Source: Elusimicrobiota bacterium
GTDB taxonomy: Bacteria; Elusimicrobiota; Elusimicrobia; UBA1565; UBA9628
Assembly (NCBI GenBank): GCA_028871595.1
Contig: JAGWMT010000056.1
Location: 1 to 15,033 of the forward strand
Length of the DNA: 15,033 nt
Reading direction: 5' to 3'
Part shown: in pieces, positions 7,605 through 14,513 of the stretch
How the letters are laid out: each line of letters begins with the position of its first letter
Position numbering within the stretch: the first letter of the stretch is position 1
Program-made: the position numbers and the translations under genes
The notes under the pieces: generated by a model
Told to the model about the DNA's origin: nothing
The model's database searches: none
Seen by the model: the letters and a program-made list of their open reading frames with translations, nothing else

Positions 7605-7610
7605 TATAAT
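7605..7610 (+). promoter_or_regulatory. consensus -10 TATAAT before the MFS gene
   Basis: TATAAT is a perfect sigma70 -10, rare by chance in such GC-rich DNA. It ends 10 nt before ATG 7621. Initiation near 7617 would leave a leader of only about 4 nt and exclude the AAGGA (7611-7615) ribosome binding site. Either the transcript is nearly leaderless or this hexamer is not the main promoter. No -35 is evident at 16-18 bp. Confidence 0.45.
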
Positions 7611-7620
7611 AAGGATGAAG

Positions 7621-10089
7621 ATGAGCATGACCCGAGCGTCGCGACTGTTCAAGACCTCCGTGGCCGCGGTCTTGGCGTTCGTCCTGGTGGCGTTGGCCCC
7701 GGGGCTGGCGCCTTACGAGGCGGCCGCCCAGTTCATGAACGGCGCGGCGGGTCTGTCTCACGGTCCGACCGGGCCGGCCGTCGTTCTTCCCGGCTCTCCC
7801 GTCGGCGGAGTGTCCGCTCTTCCGTCCGTCGGCGCCTTCGCGCCGGCGTTGAACTCCAGTCTTCCCGCGGGAGCGGTGTTTTCAGCTCCCGCCGCCATCC
7901 CCTCCGGCGCCGCATTCACCGCTCCCGGCGCGGCCGCCGTCGCGCCCTCCGCCGTCGCGCTGACTCCCGCGTCCGCTTTCCCGGTCCTGCCCGCCTCCGC
8001 TCTCCTGTCCGCCTCACCGTCCGCTCCCTCCGCGCCGGCGTCTTTCGGCCGCTCCGCCGCGGCCGTGGAGCACGCGGATCTCCCGTCCGCGCTGCGGACG
8101 TCGCCGGCGGACGCCGACGGACGCGAGGCTCCGGTCACCGTCCGCGGCCAACTGGCCGAGTCCGCCTCGGCGCTCGAATCCGCCCGCGGCGCGGAGAAAT
8201 CGAATCTTCTCAATGACCTCTTCACCGGCGCCCGCCGCCTGTTCGGGCTGGCGGATTCCGCGCCTTCCGCCTCGGCGTCGCCCGCGCCCGCTCCGTCCGC
8301 CTTCGCCGCGCTGACGCCCGCGGTCATGCCGTTGGCCGCCGCGGCATCCGACGAAGCCAAGCCGGCGGCCGCCGAAAGCCGCGCGACGCCTCCGGCGCCG
8401 GTCGTCAAGGTCGGCGACGGGCTCAACCCCGGTTCCAAGCTGTTGGCGGGCGAACCCCCGGCCGACAACTCCAAGATCGAGGGCCCGCAGAACGACAATT
8501 GGATCGACAAGAAGGGCATGACGGGAATGTTCATCCAGCGCTCGATCAGCATCGCGCTGTTCATCCAGACCGCCCTGGCGTACCCGCTGATCGCGATCCA
8601 CGCCGTCGGCGTGGGCACCTTCGGCGTGCTGATGGCGCTGGGACCGCTGGCGGCCATCGCCACGGGGCCGCTCAACGGCCTGATCGCCGACAGGATGTCG
8701 CCGCGCAACGGGCTGATCATGCTGTCGTTGGCGCGCGCCGCGCAGGTGATCGCGCTGCCCCTGCTGGCCCACTTCGCTTTGCTCAACTTCTGGACCTTGC
8801 TGGCCATGTCCATCGCCAACGGCTGGCAGTTGTCTTTGCTGATGACCAGCGAGAACGCCTATCTGCGCCGCTTGGCCGGCAAGAACCATCTGGGCAATTT
8901 GAACGCGCTCAACGCCGTCAACTACCTGGCGTTGCAGGTGTTCCTGACCCTGATCCTGGGCATCGGCTCGTTGATCGACAAGATGGGCCCGATGATGCCC
9001 TACTACGCGTCGGCCGTCATCCTGCCGCTCGTGGTGTGCCCGATTATCTGGTTCATGGTCCCCAACACCATGGCCGGCGCCGCCGCGGCCGCGCAGACCA
9101 AGGCGGCCGTCACGACGTTCTCGGATAAGATGAAGTCCGCCGCCGCGGGCGCGAAGGCGTTCCTTGGGAAATACTGGAAGGAGATCGGCCTGCTCGGCGC
9201 CACCTTGGGCGCCTACCTGATGTGGCACACGACCCTGCCCATGTCCGGCGCGCTGTTCTACTGGGTCTCGCGCACCGACGGCTTCAAGGCCGTCTGGAGT
9301 CAGAAAGGACTGCGCGCCACCATGCTGCTGTCCGCGCTGGCCTTCGGCCTGATTTATCCTTTCCAGTACATGGCCCTACCCCTGATGGCGGGCGTGCTGG
9401 GCGGCGTCGCCGGCAAGGCCGCCATTCTGGGCCAGATGACCGGCGCGCTGTTCTTCGGGCAGTTGGTCTCCAACGCCAGCCAGGCGAACCTGCCCGCGGT
9501 GAAGATCCCGTTCACGAACTACAAGGTCCCGGCCCAGCGCATCGTGCAGGGTCTGGTGCTGGTCCTTGGCGCGGCGTGGAGCCTGCTGCGCCTGTTCCCA
9601 GGCAACTGGGCGGCCGCCGCCGCGTCGGTGGCCATCGGCTCCACCTTGATGTTCGGCGCGTCCAAGTTCACCGACAAGGGCTGGGTCAAGTTCCTGGGCA
9701 TCGGCCTGGCCGCGGCGTCCATCCTTCCGCTGGTCTTCTGGGGCTCCTTGCCCGTGATGTTCGGCGCCATGCTGGCGCTGGGCATGTTCGTGGGACCGGC
9801 GTCCGTCGCGCTGAACACCTACTTCGGCAAGAACGCGCGCTCGGCCAGCATCGGCAACGCGTTCGGCGTGAACTCGTCCTTGGGCAACACCGCCACGTCG
9901 TTCGGCTACGGCCTTCTGACCATGCTGGTGGGGATGTTCACCCCGGTGTTCCCGCACGCGCTGATGCCCATCGCGGTCGCCTTCATGGTCATCGGTGCGA
10001 TCTTCTTCTTCCTGGGCCCGAAGTTCCTGCCCGGCATGTCGGACTCGCTGTTCAAGTCCAAGCCCGCCGCTCCCGCCGACAAGAAATAG
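7621..10089 (+). CDS. MFS-type membrane transporter with long Ala/Pro-rich N-terminal extension
   Basis: 822 residues from ATG 7621, chosen because AAGGA (7611-7615) lies 5 nt upstream; in-frame ATGs at 7615 and 7627 are alternatives. Residues 1 to about 36 look like a signal peptide or first membrane segment (basic start, long hydrophobic run, AAA-Q). About 250 residues of Ala/Pro/Ser/Val-rich linker follow, including a short amphipathic stretch NDLFTGARRLFG. From about residue 290 to 800 there are repeated hydrophobic helices. The segment GPLNGLIADRMSPRNG (349-364) matches MFS motif A between helices 2 and 3. The tail is Lys/Ala/Pro-rich. The substrate cannot be predicted. A normal MFS protein is about 400-450 residues with a cytoplasmic N-terminus; this extension begins like an exported protein, which poses a topology question. 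It follows the nuclease gene after strong hairpins, and it converges with the next minus-strand gene with a 1 nt gap. Confidence 0.85.
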   Translation: MSMTRASRLFKTSVAAVLAFVLVALAPGLAPYEAAAQFMNGAAGLSHGPTGPAVVLPGSPVGGVSALPSVGAFAPALNSSLPAGAVFSAPAAIPSGAAFTAPGAAAVAPSAVALTPASAFPVLPASALLSASPSAPSAPASFGRSAAAVEHADLPSALRTSPADADGREAPVTVRGQLAESASALESARGAEKSNLLNDLFTGARRLFGLADSAPSASASPAPAPSAFAALTPAVMPLAAAASDEAKPAAAESRATPPAPVVKVGDGLNPGSKLLAGEPPADNSKIEGPQNDNWIDKKGMTGMFIQRSISIALFIQTALAYPLIAIHAVGVGTFGVLMALGPLAAIATGPLNGLIADRMSPRNGLIMLSLARAAQVIALPLLAHFALLNFWTLLAMSIANGWQLSLLMTSENAYLRRLAGKNHLGNLNALNAVNYLALQVFLTLILGIGSLIDKMGPMMPYYASAVILPLVVCPIIWFMVPNTMAGAAAAAQTKAAVTTFSDKMKSAAAGAKAFLGKYWKEIGLLGATLGAYLMWHTTLPMSGALFYWVSRTDGFKAVWSQKGLRATMLLSALAFGLIYPFQYMALPLMAGVLGGVAGKAAILGQMTGALFFGQLVSNASQANLPAVKIPFTNYKVPAQRIVQGLVLVLGAAWSLLRLFPGNWAAAAASVAIGSTLMFGASKFTDKGWVKFLGIGLAAASILPLVFWGSLPVMFGAMLALGMFVGPASVALNTYFGKNARSASIGNAFGVNSSLGNTATSFGYGLLTMLVGMFTPVFPHALMPIAVAFMVIGAIFFFLGPKFLPGMSDSLFKSKPAAPADKK

Positions 10090-10090
10090 A

Positions 10091-10732
10091 TCAGCGGTAG
10101 AGTCCTGTCGCGGGATCGAAGGTCTTCCCGTCGTGCGCCGAGGGACGGGCGAACTCGCTGCGCCGGATGAAATTGCCGGAGGACGAGAATTCGTTGATCC
10201 GCGGCGGCGCGGGAGCCGCGAAATTGTTTTCCGATCGCCCGTAGAATCCCGACGCCGGCGAGGCATTTTCCAAAAGAAGGATTGGATTAACGTTGACGGT
10301 CAAGCCGCCCTGCGGCGAGCGGGCCCGGGCCTGCGCGATGTCGTTTTCCAGTCGTTCTAGAACCAGACGGCGGTCGAGTGCGGCCGGAGTGATCCAGGTG
10401 TCGTGGTATGGAACGAGCCCCAACTCGCGTTGCTTTTGCGCGAATTTTTTGGAGACGGGATCGTTTTCATCCTCGCGGCGGTCCTGACGAGCCCATTTTT
10501 CCTTGAGCGCGGCGTTTTCCTCGGGGGTCTGCTTTAGAACCCGCACGATAGTCGCGGTATCGATGTCGACGAATCCGTCCGAAGACACCTGCAGCGTCGT
10601 CTCTCCATCCTCACCGGTCGCGAGGATTCCCTCCATCCTCACTCCGTTTTGAAGGTGGAGCACGTCGGCATGAGCCCACGGGACGAGGCAAGCGGACAGG
10701 CAGGACAAGAGGATCATTCGTCGGACGCCCAT
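10091..10732 (-). CDS. exported hypothetical protein with SH3-like N-terminal segment
   Basis: 213 residues from ATG 10732; a TTG at 10744 and an ATG at 10717 are in-frame alternatives. A short signal peptide (MGVRRMILLSCLSACLVPWAHA) precedes DVLHLQNGVRMEGILATGED. This pattern of a strand, NG turn and EG strand is seen in small beta-barrel (SH3/Sm-like) segments at the front of many secreted proteins; the assignment is by style only. A charged helical stretch follows (about 65-100), then a Pro/Asn/Phe-rich low-complexity C-terminus. I do not recognise a family. It ends 1 nt from the MFS gene on the opposite strand with no terminator between. Its own promoter (TTGAAA-17-TAAACT) overlaps the 3' end of the gene before it, so it can be expressed independently. 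Confidence 0.7.
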   Translation of the reverse strand: MGVRRMILLSCLSACLVPWAHADVLHLQNGVRMEGILATGEDGETTLQVSSDGFVDIDTATIVRVLKQTPEENAALKEKWARQDRREDENDPVSKKFAQKQRELGLVPYHDTWITPAALDRRLVLERLENDIAQARARSPQGGLTVNVNPILLLENASPASGFYGRSENNFAAPAPPRINEFSSSGNFIRRSEFARPSAHDGKTFDPATGLYR

Positions 10733-10748
10733 ATTCGTTCTCAACCCC

Positions 10749-10777
10749 AGTTTACGGCACCGGCGCCGCTATTTCAA
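10749..10777 (-). promoter_or_regulatory. sigma70-type promoter TTGAAA - 17 bp - TAAACT
   Basis: On the minus strand, TTGAAA (10777-10772) and TAAACT (10754-10749) are spaced by exactly 17 bp. Expected initiation near 10742 gives a leader of about 10 nt before ATG 10732. The -35 overlaps the final codons of the 423-residue gene upstream. Confidence 0.55.
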
Positions 10778-12040
10778 GGGGCGCCTGCCGGGTGCTCCGA
10801 CGATATCCAAGGCGACGAGTTCCATCTTGCTTTCAGGATTGGCCAGGGGCGGAAACGTGCTGAGCTTCCGGATTTGATCGACAACCAGGGAGCGAGTCGC
10901 CGGGTACGCCGCGAGATGGTCGGGCTCGCTTTCCAATTCGTCGGACAACGCCTGCTCCCATTTGACGGCGTACTTCGCTGAGTGTGCGAATGGGCTGAAT
11001 TGCGCCGGAATATGCGACGTCCAACTCGTGATCGAGCCGGCGGACTGGAGCGTCATTCTGAAATCTCCGAGGGTTTCCGGAGAAACCCAATAACTAAGGA
11101 CGGGAGTTGCCTGTGGACGATTTTGGGTGATCGAGTAATACGGCCCCATACGCGGATCTATATGAGCCGGCTTTATCCCCATGCGCTCGAATTCCGTGCG
11201 TAATCGCTCTATCGTCGGTGTCGGATCGTCGGACACGACGCGTACGGAGAGGGTGTATTCCTCATCGAGCATGGGGGCGTCCGCGCACCACATCAAATAA
11301 TCGTCAAGGCCACGGCGCGACGGCGTCGGATAGCGCACGGCTCCGGGAGAGCTCAGATACCAGCCGTCGATCAAGCTGACCCGCGGCGCATCGCGATCGG
11401 GATCCCATCGCGGAGCGGCGGGGCCGTTCTGATCCTCATCGGTCTGATTCGGGGGTATGCTGATGAAGACGGTCGCATACTTGTCGTAACGCCGCTGGGC
11501 GTCAATAGCCGTCTCGAGCGATTTTATGTAGCTGGAGATGAGGCGGTCGATATTCGGAGTGTCGGGCGTGTTCCTTGATTCGGACTCCGCCTCGAGCGTC
11601 TCTTTACGTCTCGCGAGGGCGTTCTCGTTGATCCTGGGGACTTCCGCCTTATGCGGCGGCGGCACGGCGCTCGCCTGCGCGTAATACTCGTCGTCGGCGT
11701 CTTCCGGCCGGAAGGGTCGTCCGCGTCGGAGCTTGCCGTATTGGGCCAGCATCGAGTCCATGTTTCTTATCTGGTCCAATGGAACAAGCCATATTTTTTC
11801 GTTGTAGGCGCCGCGTTTCGAGTCAAGCGCGTCGTTTTCCTGCATCCACGTCTCAATCTCGGCCCGGGCTTCCGTCACGTCGGCGTCGGCGAGCTGCCGT
11901 TGTTCGCCTCGGTAGTATTTCGGCAATTCCAGCGCAAGATTCCAGTCATCGGCGTCTTCGGCCCGTCGAGGAGACGCCGCCCGGGCGGGGGAGGCCGACC
12001 AGGCTATGGTGAGCCAGGCGGCCGCGCTCAGGATCATCAT
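10769..12040 (-). CDS. exported hypothetical protein, 423 residues
   Basis: The start is ATG 12040 rather than the longer open frame, because it begins a clean signal peptide (MMILSAAAWLTIAWSASPARA) and sits 6 nt after a strong promoter. The mature part is rich in Asp, Glu and Arg and mostly soluble. A Pro-poor charged helical region (about 30-185) precedes a second domain (about 190-345). In that second domain, a strand-helix unit (TLSVRVVSDDPTPTIERLR, starting near 264) and a later strand-helix unit (SYWVSPETLGDFRMTLQSAG, starting near 319) resemble the paired alpha/beta units of DUF4349-like and similar periplasmic domains. That likeness is weak and made by eye. I do not recognise a family or a catalytic motif. 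No ribosome binding site precedes the ATG, which fits a leaderless transcript. Confidence 0.72.
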   Translation of the reverse strand: MMILSAAAWLTIAWSASPARAASPRRAEDADDWNLALELPKYYRGEQRQLADADVTEARAEIETWMQENDALDSKRGAYNEKIWLVPLDQIRNMDSMLAQYGKLRRGRPFRPEDADDEYYAQASAVPPPHKAEVPRINENALARRKETLEAESESRNTPDTPNIDRLISSYIKSLETAIDAQRRYDKYATVFISIPPNQTDEDQNGPAAPRWDPDRDAPRVSLIDGWYLSSPGAVRYPTPSRRGLDDYLMWCADAPMLDEEYTLSVRVVSDDPTPTIERLRTEFERMGIKPAHIDPRMGPYYSITQNRPQATPVLSYWVSPETLGDFRMTLQSAGSITSWTSHIPAQFSPFAHSAKYAVKWEQALSDELESEPDHLAAYPATRSLVVDQIRKLSTFPPLANPESKMELVALDIVGAPGRRPLK

Positions 12041-12046
12041 GTCCGG

Positions 12047-12075
12047 AGCGTAGCGCGGAAATGCAATTTCGTCAA
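12047..12075 (-). promoter_or_regulatory. sigma70-type promoter TTGACG - 17 bp - TACGCT, leaderless
   Basis: On the minus strand TTGACG (12075-12070) and TACGCT (12052-12047) are exactly 17 bp apart, and the -10 is followed by six bases and then ATG 12040. This is the clearest promoter in the window, and it places the transcription start at or next to the start codon. Confidence 0.65.
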
Positions 12076-12087
12076 GACGCCCCGCCT

Positions 12088-12411
12088 TCACCGATCGCGA
12101 GGCGCGCGTTGGGCCGACCGGAGGGGGCGCTTCGTGTGTTCTAGCGAGGCGAGATTGTTGGCGAGAAGCGCCACCGCGCCGATGGCCATGCAGGCTGAAA
12201 GCGCCCACAACGCCCAGACCAGGACGCTCAGGCCGCGACGATTCTTTTTCGGAGCCGGAGCATTGCGCGGTCGCTCCCCGGCCTCGTGGAACGCGTCGGC
12301 CAGGATCTCATCGGAGAATCCTTGCTGCTTGAGCGCCGTCCGGATTTCGGCGTCCGAGCAGTCGCCGCGGTGGGTCCGGATGTACTCGGCCGCGACCGAC
12401 GAGATGTCCAT
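12088..12411 (-). CDS. small single-pass membrane protein with N-terminal three-helix-type domain
   Basis: 107 residues from ATG 12411. Residues 1 to about 45 form a small helical domain with the pattern YIRTHRG...SDAEIRTALKQQGFS..ILADAF. This is the repeated 'come up to a G, then a helix' layout of small UBA-like or winged-type helical modules common in membrane-anchored proteins of uncultured bacteria; I cannot name the family. A Pro/Lys/Arg hinge (about 46-61) leads to one hydrophobic membrane helix (about 62-85) and a short basic tail. With the basic hinge before the helix, the N-terminal domain is probably cytoplasmic. No ribosome binding site is visible; TATACT lies 5 nt before the start. 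The next gene on the same strand begins 47 nt downstream of this stop and has its own promoter. Confidence 0.7.
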   Translation of the reverse strand: MDISSVAAEYIRTHRGDCSDAEIRTALKQQGFSDEILADAFHEAGERPRNAPAPKKNRRGLSVLVWALWALSACMAIGAVALLANNLASLEHTKRPLRSAQRAPRDR

Positions 12412-12416
12412 GACGC

Positions 12417-12422
12417 AGTATA
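12417..12422 (-). promoter_or_regulatory. -10-like TATACT, 5 nt before the small membrane protein start
   Basis: On the minus strand TATACT (12422-12417) lies five bases before ATG 12411. No recognisable -35 is found at 16-18 bp. It suggests a leaderless or nearly leaderless mRNA. Confidence 0.45.
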
Positions 12423-12448
12423 GAAAAAAGCGTTTCCATGAAATCGAA

Positions 12449-12462
12449 CGTCGCCGGCGACG
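12449..12462. repeat. perfect 14 bp palindrome CGTCGCCGGCGACG in a divergent promoter region
   Basis: The palindrome lies near the middle of the 81 bp between two divergent starts (12411 minus, 12493 plus), where a repressor or activator dimer could control both. It is GC-rich, so chance formation is not excluded. Confidence 0.4.
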
Positions 12463-12481
12463 GTGGAGTGAACGGATACGC

Positions 12482-12487
12482 TATCAT
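12482..12487 (+). promoter_or_regulatory. -10-like TATCAT, 5 nt before the HNH gene start
   Basis: TATCAT is followed by GGGTC and ATG 12493, mirroring the 5 nt spacing of the divergent gene. A TACGCT (12477-12482) overlaps it and equals the -10 of the 423-residue gene. No clear -35 is visible. Confidence 0.4.
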
Positions 12488-12492
12488 GGGTC

Positions 12493-12858
12493 ATGGCTCC
12501 CGCGAAAAGCGCGGCATTGATCGCGTCGTGCGCCTTGGCGCGGCCTTCGGCCGGCTGCAAATGGTGCGGGAAACCCCTGCCGCCGCGGCGGCGGACGTGG
12601 TGCGGCGGACGCTGCGCGGCGGCGTTTTGGAACAACCACTGGTGGCCGCGCGCGCGGAGGGCGGTCCGGCGGCGCGACAAATACCGCTGCGTGACGTGCG
12701 GCAAGACTGGAAAACTCGAAGTGAACCACCGGATCCCCTGCCGCGGCGCCCACGGAATACTCTCCTGCGCCCATCATCTCGACAACCTGGAAATGCTCTG
12801 CGTCCCGTGCCACCGGGCTCATACCTCGACGATAACCCGCGCGCATAGGGTAAAATAA
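12493..12858 (+). CDS. HNH endonuclease with two zinc knuckles
   Basis: 121 residues from ATG 12493. The C-terminal half is a classic HNH (beta-beta-alpha metal) nuclease: C66-x2-C69 and C103-x2-C106 form the structural zinc site, and N78-H79 (EVNHRIP), N98 and H107 supply the active-site residues. The block C66VTCG...VNHRIPC...NLEMLCVPCHRAH is complete, so activity is likely. The N-terminal half adds a second zinc knuckle, C22-x2-C25 ... C37-x3-C41, followed by a Trp/Arg-rich stretch. The protein is basic, as expected of a DNA-binding protein. There is no signal peptide, so it acts in the cytoplasm. The stop codon lies 7 nt before prfC, and the pair may be cotranscribed. No methylase or phage genes surround it, so a role in restriction or as a homing element is not supported here. 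The specificity is unknown. Confidence 0.88.
   Translation: MAPAKSAALIASCALARPSAGCKWCGKPLPPRRRTWCGGRCAAAFWNNHWWPRARRAVRRRDKYRCVTCGKTGKLEVNHRIPCRGAHGILSCAHHLDNLEMLCVPCHRAHTSTITRAHRVK
12851..12856 (+). promoter_or_regulatory. possible -10 TAAAAT before prfC
   Basis: TAAAAT overlaps the last codons and the stop of the HNH gene and lies 9 nt before ATG 12866. AAGGGG sits only 2 nt from the ATG, too close for a normal ribosome binding site. It may allow separate expression of prfC, but the A/T run may simply reflect the codons. Confidence 0.25.
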
Positions 12859-12865
12859 AGGGGTC

Positions 12866-14482
12866 ATGGCCGACATTGCCGCGGAGGTCGCCCGCCGGCG
12901 CACCTTCGCGATCATCTCCCACCCCGACGCGGGAAAGACCACGCTGACGGAGAAGCTCCTCCTTTACGGAGGCGCCCTCCAGTTGGCCGGATCCGTCACC
13001 GCGCGCAAGAACCAGAGCTCCTCCGCGTCCGACTGGATGGAGCTGGAGCGCAAGCGCGGCATCTCCGTTTCCTCGACGGTGCTCCAGTTCGACTACCAGG
13101 GCCACCGCATCAACCTGCTCGACACGCCCGGCCACAAGGATTTCTCCGAGGACACCTACCGCGTGCTCACCGCCGTGGACGCCGCGGTGATGGTCATCGA
13201 CGCCGGCAAGGGCATCGAGAGCCAGACCCGCAAGCTGTTCGAGGTCTGCCGTCTGCGCGGCATCCCGATCCTGACCTTCATGAACAAGCTGGACCGCGAG
13301 GCGCGCGACCTGCTGGAGCTGATGGACGAGCTCGAGAGCACTCTTCAGATCCACGCGTTCCCGGTGAACTGGCCCATGGGCGTGGGCGAGCGCTTCAAGG
13401 GCGTGTACGACCGCGTGATGCGCCAGGCCCACCTGTACGAGCGCACCGCGCGCGGCGCGTACAAGGCGCCCGTCGAGGTGGCCGGCATCGGCGATCCGGC
13501 GGTGAAGGACGCCCTCGACGCGGACTCCTATGAACGCTTCGTCGAGCAATTGGCCCTGATCGAGGCCACCAGCCCCGGCTTCGACCGCGCCGACGCGCTC
13601 AAGGGCGGCACCACGCCCGTTTTCTTCGGCAGCGCGGTCAATAATTTCGGCGTGCAGCTCCTGCTGGACGCCCTGCTGGAGCACGCCCCGGCGCCCGCCC
13701 CGCGCGCGTCGGCCGGCGGACTCGTGGCGCCCACGCGCGACTCCTTCTCGGGCTTCGTGTTCAAGATCCAGGGCAACATGGATCCCAAGCACCGCGACCG
13801 CGTCGCGTTCGTCCGGGTCGTTTCCGGGAAGTTCACGCGCGACCTGCCGGTCGTGCACTCGCGCACGGGCAAGACCTATCGCCTGGCCAACGCGCACAAG
13901 ATCTTCGGCCGCGACCGCGAGATCATCGAGGAGGCCTACGCCGGCGACGTGATCGGCTTGGTGGGCTATTCGGACTTCGGGATCGGCGACACGCTGAGCG
14001 AGGATCCCGCGATCGCGTACGACGAGATCCCGCGCTTCGCGCCGGAGTGCTTCGCGCGCATCAGCAATCCGAACCCGGCGAAGTACAAGCCCTTCGCGAA
14101 GGGGCTGGAGCAGCTGCTGCGCGAAGGCGTGGTGCGCCCGTTGTTTCCGCGGGACATGGGCGACGCGAAGACCACCCTGCTGGCCGCCGTCGGACCCCTG
14201 CAGTTCGAAGTCGCTCAGTTCCGTCTTCTGTCCGAGTACGGGGTGGATTCGCGGCTGGAGCCGATGCCGTGGACCATCGCGCGCTGGATCGGCGCGAAGA
14301 CGCCGATGGGCGCGGTGGACGCCGTGGGCCTGCCCATGCAGTCCGCGCGCGTGCGTGACGAGGACGGCGCGGAAATGATTCTCTTTCCAAGCCCGTGGTC
14401 GGTGCAGTACCTGACGGAGAAGCATCCGGAGATCGAACTGCTGCGCCTGCCTCCGGCGCGCGCGGCGGCGGCCCGGAGATAA
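12866..14482 (+). CDS. prfC: peptide chain release factor 3 (RF3 GTPase)
   Basis: 538 residues, close to the usual 520-530 for RF3. RF3 is the translational GTPase that releases RF1/RF2 from the ribosome after peptide hydrolysis. Seen: the RF3-typical start VARRRTFAIISHPDAGKTTL with the P-loop (S18-T25), switch I GISVSS, G3 motif DTPGHKD (86-92, catalytic H90), and G4 NKLD (140-143). The GFVFKIQGNMDPKHRDRVAF segment and the late IARWIGAKTP stretch are characteristic of RF3 rather than EF-G. ATG 12866 is the only start that fits the family N-terminus. The gene follows the HNH gene by 7 nt and precedes the RRM gene by 31 nt, so an operon of translation and RNA-related genes is plausible. Confidence 0.96.
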   Translation: MADIAAEVARRRTFAIISHPDAGKTTLTEKLLLYGGALQLAGSVTARKNQSSSASDWMELERKRGISVSSTVLQFDYQGHRINLLDTPGHKDFSEDTYRVLTAVDAAVMVIDAGKGIESQTRKLFEVCRLRGIPILTFMNKLDREARDLLELMDELESTLQIHAFPVNWPMGVGERFKGVYDRVMRQAHLYERTARGAYKAPVEVAGIGDPAVKDALDADSYERFVEQLALIEATSPGFDRADALKGGTTPVFFGSAVNNFGVQLLLDALLEHAPAPAPRASAGGLVAPTRDSFSGFVFKIQGNMDPKHRDRVAFVRVVSGKFTRDLPVVHSRTGKTYRLANAHKIFGRDREIIEEAYAGDVIGLVGYSDFGIGDTLSEDPAIAYDEIPRFAPECFARISNPNPAKYKPFAKGLEQLLREGVVRPLFPRDMGDAKTTLLAAVGPLQFEVAQFRLLSEYGVDSRLEPMPWTIARWIGAKTPMGAVDAVGLPMQSARVRDEDGAEMILFPSPWSVQYLTEKHPEIELLRLPPARAAAARR

Positions 14483-14494
14483 GCCGGATCAACC

Positions 14495-14501
14495 AAAGGA
14501 G
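14495..14501 (+). promoter_or_regulatory. Shine-Dalgarno AAAGGAG before the RRM gene
   Basis: AAAGGAG is a near-perfect ribosome binding site and the strongest in the window, although the gap to ATG 14514 is 12 nt, longer than usual. It fits a highly expressed protein. Confidence 0.6.
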
Positions 14502-14513
14502 AAGAACCGGAAA

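Noticed and set aside
7405..7614. Upstream extension of the transporter reading frame from 7405
   Set aside because: It overlaps the nuclease gene in another frame and runs through the hairpin region; the signal-like segment begins at 7615-7627.
12041..12208. N-terminal extension of the 423-residue protein to 12208
   Set aside because: The extra residues are Arg/Pro-rich without a domain, overlap the upstream gene, and would place the signal peptide inside the protein. A strong promoter ends 6 nt before ATG 12040.
12493..12858. HNH gene as part of a restriction-modification or phage module
   Set aside because: No methyltransferase, terminase, capsid or integrase gene is present in the window.
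12491..14425. A 644-codon minus-strand open frame opposite prfC and the HNH gene
   Set aside because: It overlaps unambiguous RF3 and HNH genes and has shadow composition.
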